Source: Spirochaetales bacterium (GTDB lineage: Bacteria; Spirochaetota; Spirochaetia; Sphaerochaetales; Sphaerochaetaceae). Taken from it: DNA of 9,916 nt. The translations under genes were made by a program, and so were the position numbers. The stretch is from NCBI GenBank assembly GCA_022784805.1, contig JALFYG010000094.1:1-9916 (forward strand), written 5' to 3'. The notes below the pieces were generated by a model, which did not search any database, was not told where the DNA came from, and was given only the letters and a program-made list of their open reading frames with translations. This document shows positions 1-6,553 of this stretch, in pieces; positions within the stretch are counted from its first letter, which is position 1; every line of letters begins with the position of its first letter.

Positions 1-210
1 CCCCTGCCTGTCCAAGGAGTAAGCCTCCTGGACTTCGTCTTTTTATGATCATCTTTCATGGTTGGCAGCCTAATGGCACTCGGAAGCAACCCGCCATCAG
101 ACTACCAATCGTGAACCACGGGCTGCTTCCTCATACCGTTCAAAGATGATTATATTTGATTAGGTGGAATGAGCCAAGAACCAACTCAATCGACCACCCG
201 GATGCAATTT
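1..210. other. structured non-coding region, possible RNA gene or mobile-element flank
   Basis: No convincing reading frame crosses this stretch, but it folds into a series of nested inverted repeats. The first is a small hairpin at 11-33 (TCCAAGGAG against CTCCTGGA, one bulge) followed by a short T run at 40-44. The second is a long rod: 44-56 pairs with 142-154, 58-62 with 135-139, and 82-88 (GGAAGCA) with 124-130 (TGCTTCC), continued by 90-93 (CCCG) with 119-122 (CGGG). The third is a hairpin with GGTGG at 163-167 against CCACC at 194-198, and an inner TGAG/CTCA stem at 170-173/185-188. The core at 61-130 is visibly richer in GC than the genes to its right. Such folding suggests selection at the RNA level, for example a regulatory RNA or a guide RNA of an IS110-like element, but no family signature is decisive and the strand is unknown. 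The left context is cut off by the window edge. Confidence 0.4.
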
Positions 211-272
211 AGGATTTATTTTTATTTCTTTTTCTTTATGCTACTCTAATAAAGTCTATAGATGGAGAGAAA

Positions 273-2057
273 ATGAAAAGAGTTATCAGAGGTGTGTTTG
301 TCGCCTTTTTTGTTCTTGTAGTTTTGACAGGTTGCAATGAGAAGGTTACTGTACCACCAAATGTAGAAGTGCCGCCACAAGAAGGCAGTGTTGATTCCTC
401 TGTTGCTTTTGTAAAGAGCATTCATGTGAAGGCTGGAGAAATTGTAACTCTTGATGGTGATTATTCTTTAAAAGATAAGATAGTGATCAAAACTGATGAT
501 GGATCCGAAACAAGAGGATTGCTTAAGACTAATGATGGAAAGATGATTCCAATTCCTTCTAAGGATAATAAGATATCGTTTAATCCAGCTGATTTAGGTA
601 TTACAACAGAAGGAGTTGTTCTAATTGGGCAGTTTATCAACAAAGATGATTTCACGATGACAGCCAAAGAAAGAATGGACATGAGCCTCAATTACTTCTA
701 TGACGAGTATTATTATGTTGATCTTACGTCTCCTGAATACAGTGACCTGGATAAGTCCAATATCTATATAAGGCAAACGCAACTTAGTGGCAACAAAGGT
801 TTTTCTGTTTTCTCATGGAAAGGAGTTGAAAGAAGAAATGATTTGATGCCTTATAATATGTCTGGAGAAGATGGATTTGGGCTTTATCAATTCTATTCCG
901 GAAAGACATGGAGAGAGGAAGATCCTGCTTGTTCGTTATATCTTCGAAATCCAATTGAGTTAAAAACTATAGGAGATGAAAAGAAGCTTGATGACAGTTT
1001 CTCTATAATTAAGGTTTCAGCAATTCCTGATGAGGAACTCTGTGTCGTGTTGTCAAATGTAGACGAAGAGCTGATGGACAAGATCTTTAAGTCTAGCATC
1101 TTCCCTAGAACTAATCCTGCAAAGGTGGGAAGTTCCCAAGGTAAACGAGGTATGGTAGTACCCAATTATCTATCGGAGAGTAATGAGATTGTATACTACC
1201 TTGGTACTGTAGATGAAGATACCTGCTTTGACATCAACCTCACAGAGTTTGAAGATGAATTGTTGGAAGCTAATCTTACAGTGAAGTTGGTTTCCAAGAA
1301 GAATTACCCTGATATTGTTTCCTTCGATTCATTCTTTGATTTGTCTAGTGTAACTGGTGAAGGTACGAGTTTTGTTGCTCCTGATACTGATTCCAAGTAC
1401 ATTACATTGGCGTTCAAGACCAATGGTACGTTCCGTGGCAATCTCGAAACAGAACTAAGGAGTACATTATATCTATATGAATTAAATGAAGGATCTTATG
1501 GTTCAATGCCTTACAGGAGTGGTCCGATTCAGATTAAGTCATCAAAAGAGACTTTCCTGTATATGATTATTGAGAATTCAAAGATACCTGAGTCCAGGAA
1601 TATCGGTACATTTACTTTAAGGGAAGAAGTCAAAGCAAAGGTTGGCCACAACTATGTCTTTGATCCAACAACTGAAGGTTATAAATGCACCAAGCATAAT
1701 GATTGCTATTCCTATATTGACAGTACGGAACTAATCGAGCTGTTTAGCGATATCTTTAGAAATGGTAAATATACAACTACGACGGGAATTGAAGGGTTTA
1801 ATGAGTTGTGGACTGAAGGGAGAAAAATCTGTTACGCAAAGTCTGCCAGTCCGTATAATAATTCCTTGGGAAATTCATCAAGCGATGGAAGGCATGTTTT
1901 AAAGTCATTTTATGATGAAGCTATAATTATTTTCGAAATTGCATCATTTGACTATGTATCAGAAACAGACAGAAAGCTGTCTGGTGAGTTGATAATCCAG
2001 CAGAACGGAGTTGAGACACATAGATTAAAAGATGTTGTGTTTTCTTACACTACTTGA
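273..2057 (+). CDS. putative lipoprotein of unknown function
   Basis: This 594-residue protein begins with a lipoprotein signal peptide: MKR, a hydrophobic stretch at residues 8-18, then the lipobox LTGC at 18-21. The mature protein should therefore be exported and lipid-anchored at Cys21. A Pro-rich linker follows (residues 27-36, with PPN and PPQEGS). The rest is a long, acidic, soluble, probably beta-rich chain without a motif I recognise. It holds a few further cysteines, including a CTKHNDC cluster in the C-terminal third. The start is supported by GGAGAG at 264-269, four bases before the ATG. The gene stands alone, with a structured non-coding region before it and its own terminator behind it. 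A weak promoter (TTTCTT at 225-230, TAATAA at 247-252, 16-bp spacer) is possible in the pyrimidine-rich leader but not convincing. The lipoprotein call is firm; the function is unknown. A surface-exposed or polymer-binding role would be a guess. Confidence 0.85.
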   Translation: MKRVIRGVFVAFFVLVVLTGCNEKVTVPPNVEVPPQEGSVDSSVAFVKSIHVKAGEIVTLDGDYSLKDKIVIKTDDGSETRGLLKTNDGKMIPIPSKDNKISFNPADLGITTEGVVLIGQFINKDDFTMTAKERMDMSLNYFYDEYYYVDLTSPEYSDLDKSNIYIRQTQLSGNKGFSVFSWKGVERRNDLMPYNMSGEDGFGLYQFYSGKTWREEDPACSLYLRNPIELKTIGDEKKLDDSFSIIKVSAIPDEELCVVLSNVDEELMDKIFKSSIFPRTNPAKVGSSQGKRGMVVPNYLSESNEIVYYLGTVDEDTCFDINLTEFEDELLEANLTVKLVSKKNYPDIVSFDSFFDLSSVTGEGTSFVAPDTDSKYITLAFKTNGTFRGNLETELRSTLYLYELNEGSYGSMPYRSGPIQIKSSKETFLYMIIENSKIPESRNIGTFTLREEVKAKVGHNYVFDPTTEGYKCTKHNDCYSYIDSTELIELFSDIFRNGKYTTTTGIEGFNELWTEGRKICYAKSASPYNNSLGNSSSDGRHVLKSFYDEAIIIFEIASFDYVSETDRKLSGELIIQQNGVETHRLKDVVFSYTT

Positions 2058-2091
2058 TTTGTATAATCATAAATGTATGGAATAAGCAGAG

Positions 2092-2127
2092 AAAAGCCTC
2101 CTGTGTTTAATATATTGGAGGTTTTTT
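2092..2127 (+). terminator. intrinsic terminator of the lipoprotein gene
   Basis: CCTCC at 2097-2101 pairs with GGAGG at 2117-2121. The stem is extended by a G-T pair and by the A run 2092-2095 against the T run that follows. The loop is about 15 bases, and six T residues lie at 2122-2127. It starts about 35 bases after the lipoprotein stop codon and points rightward. The A run before the stem could give some activity in the other direction too. Confidence 0.75.
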
Positions 2128-2177
2128 ATTTCTGGTGGATCAATTGCCAATACAGATTCTTTGCTTTATTTCTTTCA

Positions 2178-2294
2178 ATGGCGTTGTCTAATGAAAAAAG
2201 GACAGCTCTGCAGTCTACTGCTTTTACTTGGATTGCTGCATTAACAGAAGCAAGGGATAATCAAGTCTTTAAGCAATATCCTTTAATACATTAA
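2178..2294 (+). pseudogene. possible remnant of an HD-GYP-type phosphohydrolase gene
   Basis: A short open stretch encodes MALSNEKRTALQSTAFTWIA followed by ALTEARDNQ, then drifts into unrelated residues and stops. The segment resembles the lead-in helix of HD-GYP cyclic-di-GMP phosphodiesterases, where a run such as ALA(S/A)LAE(A/S)RDN is followed by ETGxH and the metal-binding HD motif. Here the similarity ends right after RDN, and the HD and GYP motifs are absent. The frame can be extended upstream to 2073, but that part runs through the terminator of the preceding gene and is Phe/Trp-rich, so it is unlikely to be translated. The truncation point lies just before repeats that look like an insertion-sequence end (2298 onward), which would explain the loss. 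The match is short and from memory, so chance similarity is possible. Confidence 0.25.
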
Positions 2295-2297
2295 GTT

Positions 2298-2390
2298 TTC
2301 CGCTGAAAGCACCCTCCCCCGATTCCATCTAATTTGCCCACACCATTTCTGCCTAATTCGTCCCAGTCCCTTTTTATGACATGATAAAAA
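2298..2390 (-). mobile_element. possible IS21-family terminal repeat remnant
   Basis: Three degenerate units begin at about 2298, 2323 and 2348, a spacing near 25 bp. On the plus strand each runs from a TTCC-like start to CCC: TTCCGCTGAAAGCACCC, TTCCATCTAATTTGCCC and TCTGCCTAATTCGTCCC. On the minus strand they read GGG, a few bases, an A/T-rich core, then GGAA or AGAA. IS21-family elements carry multiple internal repeats of this kind at their ends as transposase binding sites. A minus-strand TGTCAT at 2376-2381, inside the inverted repeat TTTTTAT/ATAAAAA (2371-2377/2384-2390), could be the outer terminus. No istA or istB reading frame is present, so at most an element end remains. Confidence 0.35.
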
Positions 2391-2440
2391 TGGCATTGGA
2401 GCTTACATTAAAGTTTTGATGATGAAATGTATCTCTCATT

Positions 2441-2485
2441 AGAATCTCCTGTTATGCACATATTTTGATAGAGGAGATTCTTTTC
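2441..2485 (+). terminator. rightward intrinsic terminator without an obvious gene
   Basis: A perfect 10-bp stem, AGAATCTCCT at 2441-2450 against AGGAGATTCT at 2472-2481, encloses a 21-base loop and is followed by a short T run (2481-2485). The T tract exists only on the plus-strand side, so it does not serve the leftward isomerase gene that ends at 2605. No intact gene lies between the previous terminator and this one, so it may have ended the decayed gene upstream or a small RNA. Confidence 0.5.
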
Positions 2486-2604
2486 CGTCATGAACTATCT
2501 AAAAAAGATTTGGTATATAACCTCCACCAACATCTAAAGACAAACACTAGAGAAAGCTATTGAAAACGCTCTGGAAGACCGATGCTTTTCAGGCTATCAG
2601 CAGT

Positions 2605-3720
2605 CTATAATAAGGGAGGTGAACAAATGATTACAGAAAGATCCTGGCCTTCCCATATTACGCTATCCAATGATTTAGGTAATAGAATATAGTCACCCTT
2701 TTTGATTTCTATGGCTTTTTCTCTTCCTTTCACCTCTCCTTTTCCTTCGATTACGATGGCAATATTAAACAGTCCTCCCTGCAGCTCAACACTTCCCTTT
2801 GATAAATCCAGTTGGTTGATTGAGAAGCAAGTAGTGGTGTCATAACCGAGTAATTGAGTAAACGATGCATGTTCATTTTTAAATATAACTTTGGGTTCGA
2901 TTTTATATGCACATAGAGTTTCTTCTTCTGATAATCCAGTATAATCGAAGTTGTTAAGCATCTCATCAGTGCCTAACCCCATTGTCGCAACATCTAGGGA
3001 TATCGGAGAGCCATCAATTTTCTTTAGCTCAGTCTTAAAGATTAAATCTGAAGGTTCTTGGACTTCGCAAACGAAGCAACCAGGACCGATGGCATGAGGT
3101 ATTCCATATCTAACGAAGAATACATCCCCTTTCTTTACAGGAAGTTTATGAAGCATTGACAGCATTCGGTCTATATCTTGATTCAGAAATGCTTCTCGCC
3201 AAGCTTCCTTGGTGACGTTTTCTTTAAAACCAAGATACACATATGGCTTTTCACCATTGATTGTTCTTGTGTCCAAAATATACCAAGACTCCGTTTTCCC
3301 ATATTTCGAACCAAAATATTTAAGAGCATTCTCTTTTGAAGGATGGGTCTGAATAGCCAGTCGTACTGCAGAATCAAGAAGTTTTACCAAAATGCCAGGT
3401 TCTTTTCCTATTTTTTCGCAATGCTCTTCACCTAGTATATCAACGCCTTTTTGCTCCAAAAGTTCTCTTAAGTTTATTTTTGTCACACCATCTATTGGTG
3501 ATAAAACAATTGATTCCCCTTCTTCTATGTTCTCTCTTCCAGGATTAATCGCTCTCACTGTCGATCCAATCCAGTCTTCTGGAAAATGATCGTCTTCTCT
3601 CTTTTCTCCTGAGAGAAATTCATCTAGGCACATACCTCCCAAGTATTGTCTCCACACTCTTGTAGAGAGAATCTTTATTGGATAATTTGCTGGAAACAAT
3701 TCTGATACTTTTTCTTCCAT
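2605..3720 (-). CDS. manA: mannose-6-phosphate isomerase, class I (cupin)
   Basis: This enzyme interconverts mannose 6-phosphate and fructose 6-phosphate in the cytoplasm, linking mannose use with glycolysis and supplying mannose for glycan synthesis. The 371-residue chain is of normal length for the short bacterial class I type. Family marks appear in order: FPEDWIGS (46-53), the zinc-site QTHPS (124-128), KTESWYIL with Glu144, GIPHAIG with His209, and QEPSDL (221-226). A second cupin-like half ends in KKGDYILLPKS (340-350). Gln124, His126, Glu144 and His209 match the four usual zinc ligands, so the active site looks intact. The ATG at 3720 is the only plausible start, because an in-frame TAA lies eight codons upstream with no other start between; the ribosome site there is weak. 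The gene is transcribed away from the transporter operon, with which it shares a 133-bp intergenic region. I see no clear leftward terminator. Confidence 0.93.
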   Translation of the reverse strand: MEEKVSELFPANYPIKILSTRVWRQYLGGMCLDEFLSGEKREDDHFPEDWIGSTVRAINPGRENIEEGESIVLSPIDGVTKINLRELLEQKGVDILGEEHCEKIGKEPGILVKLLDSAVRLAIQTHPSKENALKYFGSKYGKTESWYILDTRTINGEKPYVYLGFKENVTKEAWREAFLNQDIDRMLSMLHKLPVKKGDVFFVRYGIPHAIGPGCFVCEVQEPSDLIFKTELKKIDGSPISLDVATMGLGTDEMLNNFDYTGLSEEETLCAYKIEPKVIFKNEHASFTQLLGYDTTTCFSINQLDLSKGSVELQGGLFNIAIVIEGKGEVKGREKAIEIKKGDYILLPKSLDSVIWEGQDLSVIICSPPLL

Positions 3721-3765
3721 GTTGTTTTGATATTGCCATTTTTATAAATGCACAAGTAGAAAAAT

Positions 3766-3777
3766 TCGGTATACCGA
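3766..3777. promoter_or_regulatory. perfect 12-bp palindrome, candidate operator
   Basis: TCGGTATACCGA is a perfect inverted repeat in the intergenic region between the divergently transcribed isomerase (starting at 3720) and permease (starting at 3854) genes. Its position suits a dimeric regulator controlling either or both. A NarL-type regulator such as the one encoded at 8041-8718 would be an economical candidate, but this is inference from position only. Confidence 0.3.
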
Positions 3778-3853
3778 CGTAGGAGGAGTAGCATATTTTT
3801 TTCGACTTTTAATACTTGGAAACTGATTTAGTCTTTTTTCGTGAGGTGTCTGG

Positions 3854-4642
3854 ATGGGAAGTTCATTTAAGAAAAAGGCATTTACTATTCCGAAGTGGTT
3901 AGGAGCTATTCTTTCATTAGCTCTTGCACTTTTGGTATGGCAGTTGATCAGTATGTCCCCTACAGGAGGAAAGGTATTTGCTTCTCCCGTTGAAGTTTTT
4001 AAGTCTGCCATTGAAACAGCAAAATCAGGTCTTCTTTCAAAGCATTTTATTGCGAGCACAAAGAGAATTATTACAGGATTTCTTCTTGCTTTTATTTGTT
4101 CGCTTCCTGTAGCATTCATTCTTGGCTGGTACAAAAACATATGTATGTTGGTGGAGCCTTGGATACAGTTTCTCAAGAATATCCCCCCTATTTCTTATAT
4201 TCCTTTGGTTATTGTCGCAGTGGGAGTCGGAGAAGAGTCTAAAGTTGTCGTCATATTTATAGCTTGTTTCTTGACCATGACAATTACAATATTCCAAGGG
4301 GTGAAGAATGTCGACAACACATTGATCAAGGCGGCAAGAGTGTTGGGAGCCAATGATTTCACTATATTCTTTAACGTTGTCATTCCTGCTTCTTCTCCTT
4401 TTATTCTTACAGCAATGCGTCTTGGTCTTTCTTCTGCACTTACTACTCTTATTGCTGCGGAAATGACAGGGGCTGCAAAAGGACTTGGGGTTATGATTCA
4501 ATCATCCAGCCAATATTTCAGAATGGATATTGTTCTTATGGGCATATTGATCATCGGTGTATTGGGTCTTCTTCTGCAGAAGATTGTAAGACTCCTTGAG
4601 AAGCAAGTTGCATCTTGGCAGGACACTATTGAGGAGGGCTAA
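3854..4642 (+). CDS. ABC transporter permease, SsuC/TauC/ThiX-like
   Basis: This 262-residue inner-membrane protein forms the channel of an importer of the nitrate/sulfonate/taurine class; two copies would pair with the ATPase encoded next. Hydrophobic segments lie near residues 15-34, 71-91, 112-126, 129-147, 180-200 and 226-242, as expected for a BPD_transp_1 permease of normal length. The EAA-type cytoplasmic loop that docks on the ATPase is clear at about 158-179 (LIKAARVLGANDF then VVIPAS), and AAEMTGAAKGLG (201-212) matches the conserved segment after it. The start ATG has GAGGTG at 3842-3847 before it. It is the first gene of a five-gene rightward block, and its TAA stop directly abuts the ATPase start. 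The family includes importers of aliphatic sulfonates, taurine, nitrate and thiamine pyrimidine precursors, and the permease alone does not say which. Confidence 0.92.
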   Translation: MGSSFKKKAFTIPKWLGAILSLALALLVWQLISMSPTGGKVFASPVEVFKSAIETAKSGLLSKHFIASTKRIITGFLLAFICSLPVAFILGWYKNICMLVEPWIQFLKNIPPISYIPLVIVAVGVGEESKVVVIFIACFLTMTITIFQGVKNVDNTLIKAARVLGANDFTIFFNVVIPASSPFILTAMRLGLSSALTTLIAAEMTGAAKGLGVMIQSSSQYFRMDIVLMGILIIGVLGLLLQKIVRLLEKQVASWQDTIEEG

Positions 4643-5455
4643 ATGGAGGAAAGAAAAGTAGTTGCAGAATTTCAAAATGTAGTGAAGGAATATACAACAA
4701 AGAAAGGGGCTACAGTTGCATTGAATGGAGTAAATCTTTCCATCAAAGAAAATGAATTTATATGTGTTGTAGGGCCTTCTGGTTGCGGCAAAAGTACAAT
4801 GTTGAATATGTTGGCAGGCCTATTCCCCCCTACTTCCGGTCAAGTAATCTTTGATGGTAAGCCGGTAGAAGGTACCGGAGTAGAAAGAGGCGTTGTTTTC
4901 CAGCAATATGCACTCTTTCCATGGCTCACGGTAAGGAAAAACATTGAATTTGGATTGAAACAAAAGAGAATTGTAGTTGACGGCAAAAAGTCTAGATTAT
5001 CTAAAGAGGAAATCAATTCCATTATAGATAAGTATTTGAATCTTGTTCAACTCAAAGATTTTGCAACTGCCTACCCTAAACAGCTATCAGGAGGAATGAA
5101 GCAGAGAGTGGCCATCGCAAGAGCTTATGCGGTCAACCCCAGTATTCTATTGTTGGATGAACCTTTTGGAGCTCTTGATGCCCAGACAAGGACACAGCTT
5201 CAATCAGAGTTGATAGAAACATGGGAAAAAGAAAAGAAAACCTGCTTTTTTATAACCCATGATATAGATGAAGCAGTAATCCTTGCCACACGAATTGTGA
5301 TCATGAGTGCCAGGCCGGGGAGGATAAAAGAGATTGTAGACGTGGATATTCCCCATCCAAGGACACAGGCTACAAAGATGACTGAGGAGTACCAGAAAAT
5401 AAAGAACTATGTCTGGAGCCAAGTCTACGAAGAGTATTTGGAAGTTAGAAAATAA
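4643..5455 (+). CDS. ABC transporter ATPase, SsuB/TauB/ThiZ-like
   Basis: This cytoplasmic subunit hydrolyses ATP to drive import through the permease encoded just before it. All ATPase motifs are intact in the 270 residues: Walker A GPSGCGKST (44-52), Q-loop VFQQYALFPWLTV (85-97), signature LSGGMKQR (148-155), Walker B ILLLDEP (168-174) with catalytic Glu173, D-loop GALD (176-179) and switch His206 in FFITHD. The Q-loop form with LFPWLTV is characteristic of the nitrate/sulfonate/taurine subfamily. A short insertion with KKSRLSKEE (115-123) lies between Q-loop and signature. The start follows the permease TAA with no gap, and its ribosome site GAGGAGGG (4631-4638) lies within the permease gene, which indicates translational coupling. 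Confidence 0.95.
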   Translation: MEERKVVAEFQNVVKEYTTKKGATVALNGVNLSIKENEFICVVGPSGCGKSTMLNMLAGLFPPTSGQVIFDGKPVEGTGVERGVVFQQYALFPWLTVRKNIEFGLKQKRIVVDGKKSRLSKEEINSIIDKYLNLVQLKDFATAYPKQLSGGMKQRVAIARAYAVNPSILLLDEPFGALDAQTRTQLQSELIETWEKEKKTCFFITHDIDEAVILATRIVIMSARPGRIKEIVDVDIPHPRTQATKMTEEYQKIKNYVWSQVYEEYLEVRK

Positions 5456-5470
5456 AAAGGAGAAAACAAT

Positions 5471-6472
5471 ATGAAAAAGGTTTTATGTATCGCAATCATT
5501 GCACTGTTACTTGTAGCACCAATGTTCGCAAATGGTGCCCAAGAAGCGGCATCCACAGGTAGTGGTCTCACAAAGATTAAAGTGGCACACCACATGGGTT
5601 ACTCAGGAGGAGCCGTGGTGGCAATCGGATTGGCAAATGGTTATTTCGAGGAAGAAGGACTCGATGTAGAACCGGTTCCATTTACTTCAGGCCCAAGTGA
5701 AGTCGCAGCAATGGTTTCTGGAGATCTTCAATTTGGATATATAGGCTCTGGCGCAACTACCTTGGCTGTAAAGGGGGATGTAGAGATCATTTATTTCCAG
5801 AATCTTGGAGACAGTGAAGTGATTGTCGTCAACAAAAACTCTGGGATTCGATCCATGCAGGATTTGAAGGGTAAGACAATTGCAACAACACTTGGAACCT
5901 CTGGTGAAAACATAGTCAATCTTGCTCTTCAGGAAGCAGGCATGACTCAGAATGATGTTGAACTAATTAACATGGATATGGGTGGATGTGTTACTGCTAT
6001 TTTGGCAGACAAAGTTGATGCGGTCTGTGTTTGGGGCAGCTACTTGGTGACAGTGAAGGAGCAACTTGGTGATAACTATTATGCAATTGCTCGAACATCT
6101 GATTTTGCTGATAAATATGCTTCAGTTTCATCATGGTTGACTACACAGGATTATATTGACAAGAACCCTGATGTAGTACAGAGATTTGCTAATGCAGTAG
6201 CCAAGTGTATGGATTGGTGGAAGGATCACGAAGAAGAGACTGCTGATCTTGTTGCAGACTTGATTGGAAGCGATTCTGCTACTATCAGACCTCAGATAGG
6301 GACAATATTCTTCTTTAACAACAAAGAACTTAAAGAAAATCTTGCTAATGGTAATGTCAGAAAGTATTACGAAACACAGCAGGAGAATATGATCAGCACA
6401 GGCGTAATAAGTGAAAGAGTCGATATAGACACATATGTAAAATGGGAATACATGGAAAATTCCATCAAATAA
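5471..6472 (+). CDS. ABC transporter substrate-binding protein, SsuA/ThiY/NMT1-like
   Basis: This 333-residue periplasmic protein should capture the ligand and deliver it to the permease. It has a signal peptide (MKK, hydrophobic 5-16, then PMFANGAQEA); cleavage is likely near residues 20-23. There is no cysteine at the cleavage site, so it appears soluble rather than lipidated. The NMT1/THI5-like fold is recognisable from GLANGYFEEEGLDVE (53-67), SGDLQFGYIGSGATTLAVKG (83-102), the hinge SMQDLKGKTIATTLGT (128-143) and ILADKVDAVCVWGSY (177-191), the last typical of SsuA/TauA-type binders. It lacks the CCCFC motif of THI5 pyrimidine synthases, so it is a binder, not that enzyme. AAGGAGAA at 5457-5463 precedes the ATG, and the gap to the ATPase gene is only 15 bp. 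Substrate is undetermined: sulfonate, taurine, nitrate or a thiamine precursor are all within the family. Confidence 0.92.
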   Translation: MKKVLCIAIIALLLVAPMFANGAQEAASTGSGLTKIKVAHHMGYSGGAVVAIGLANGYFEEEGLDVEPVPFTSGPSEVAAMVSGDLQFGYIGSGATTLAVKGDVEIIYFQNLGDSEVIVVNKNSGIRSMQDLKGKTIATTLGTSGENIVNLALQEAGMTQNDVELINMDMGGCVTAILADKVDAVCVWGSYLVTVKEQLGDNYYAIARTSDFADKYASVSSWLTTQDYIDKNPDVVQRFANAVAKCMDWWKDHEEETADLVADLIGSDSATIRPQIGTIFFFNNKELKENLANGNVRKYYETQQENMISTGVISERVDIDTYVKWEYMENSIK

Positions 6473-6493
6473 TTGACTGATATATGTTATTCT

Positions 6494-6534
6494 GAAAGGG
6501 GGGCTTGAAACTTGAAGGAGTAAAGCCCCTTTCC
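6494..6534 (+). promoter_or_regulatory. strong intercistronic hairpin after the binding-protein gene
   Basis: GAAAGGGG at 6494-6501 pairs with CCCCTTTC at 6526-6533. An alternative register pairs GGGGCTT (6500-6506) with AAGCCCC (6523-6529). No T tract follows on the plus strand, so it is not a classical terminator. It ends just before the kinase ribosome site and may protect the abundant binding-protein message from 3' decay or reduce read-through into the kinase gene, a common arrangement after binding-protein genes. Confidence 0.5.
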
Positions 6535-6539
6535 ATAAT

Positions 6540-6553
6540 GGAGTCCTGACTTG
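6540..6553 (+). promoter_or_regulatory. ribosome binding site and TTG start of the kinase gene
   Basis: GGAG at 6540-6543 lies seven bases before TTG at 6551. An in-frame TAA at 6536-6538 rules out any earlier start, and the next in-frame ATG would delete most of the first membrane segment. This supports TTG as the initiator, which usually lowers expression. The site is immediately downstream of the hairpin at 6494-6534. Confidence 0.65.

Larger units (their letters stand above)
2058..2604. other. 547-bp intergenic region with gene and element relics
   Basis: This stretch between the lipoprotein gene and the isomerase gene has no intact gene. It contains the lipoprotein terminator, the short HD-GYP-like frame, the IS21-like repeats and the orphan rightward terminator listed separately. 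From 2486 to 2604 I see nothing I can name. A 28-codon open stretch there reads EKAIENALEDR and continues to a stop inside the isomerase gene, but it has no start codon or ribosome site. Confidence 0.6.

Noticed and set aside
1..150. 6S RNA, SRP RNA, tmRNA, RNase P or tRNA identity for the structured left region
   Set aside because: The rod-like fold and a GGAAGCAGCC string on the minus strand are suggestive, but the conserved core sequences of these RNAs are not present in the required arrangement.
2073..2177. Upstream extension of the 2178-2294 frame
   Set aside because: It overlaps the lipoprotein terminator hairpin, has no ribosome site and encodes an odd Phe/Trp-rich stretch.
2626..2691. 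Small plus-strand frame MITERSWPSH... with a strong GGGAGGTG ribosome-like site before its ATG
   Set aside because: It lies wholly within the 3' end of the isomerase gene on the other strand; the apparent ribosome site is the complement of the codons for its final residues, and the product is only about 21 residues.
3722..3748. Promoter-like TTGTTT and TATAAA pair for the importer operon
   Set aside because: The spacer is only 15 bp and the region is AT-rich, so chance matches are expected; nothing supports it beyond the hexamers.
3781..3853. Possible TPP riboswitch ahead of the importer, because of a GGAAACTGATTTA segment resembling part of the TPP consensus
   Set aside because: The CTGAGA element and the remaining conserved core are missing, and the segment deviates at key positions.
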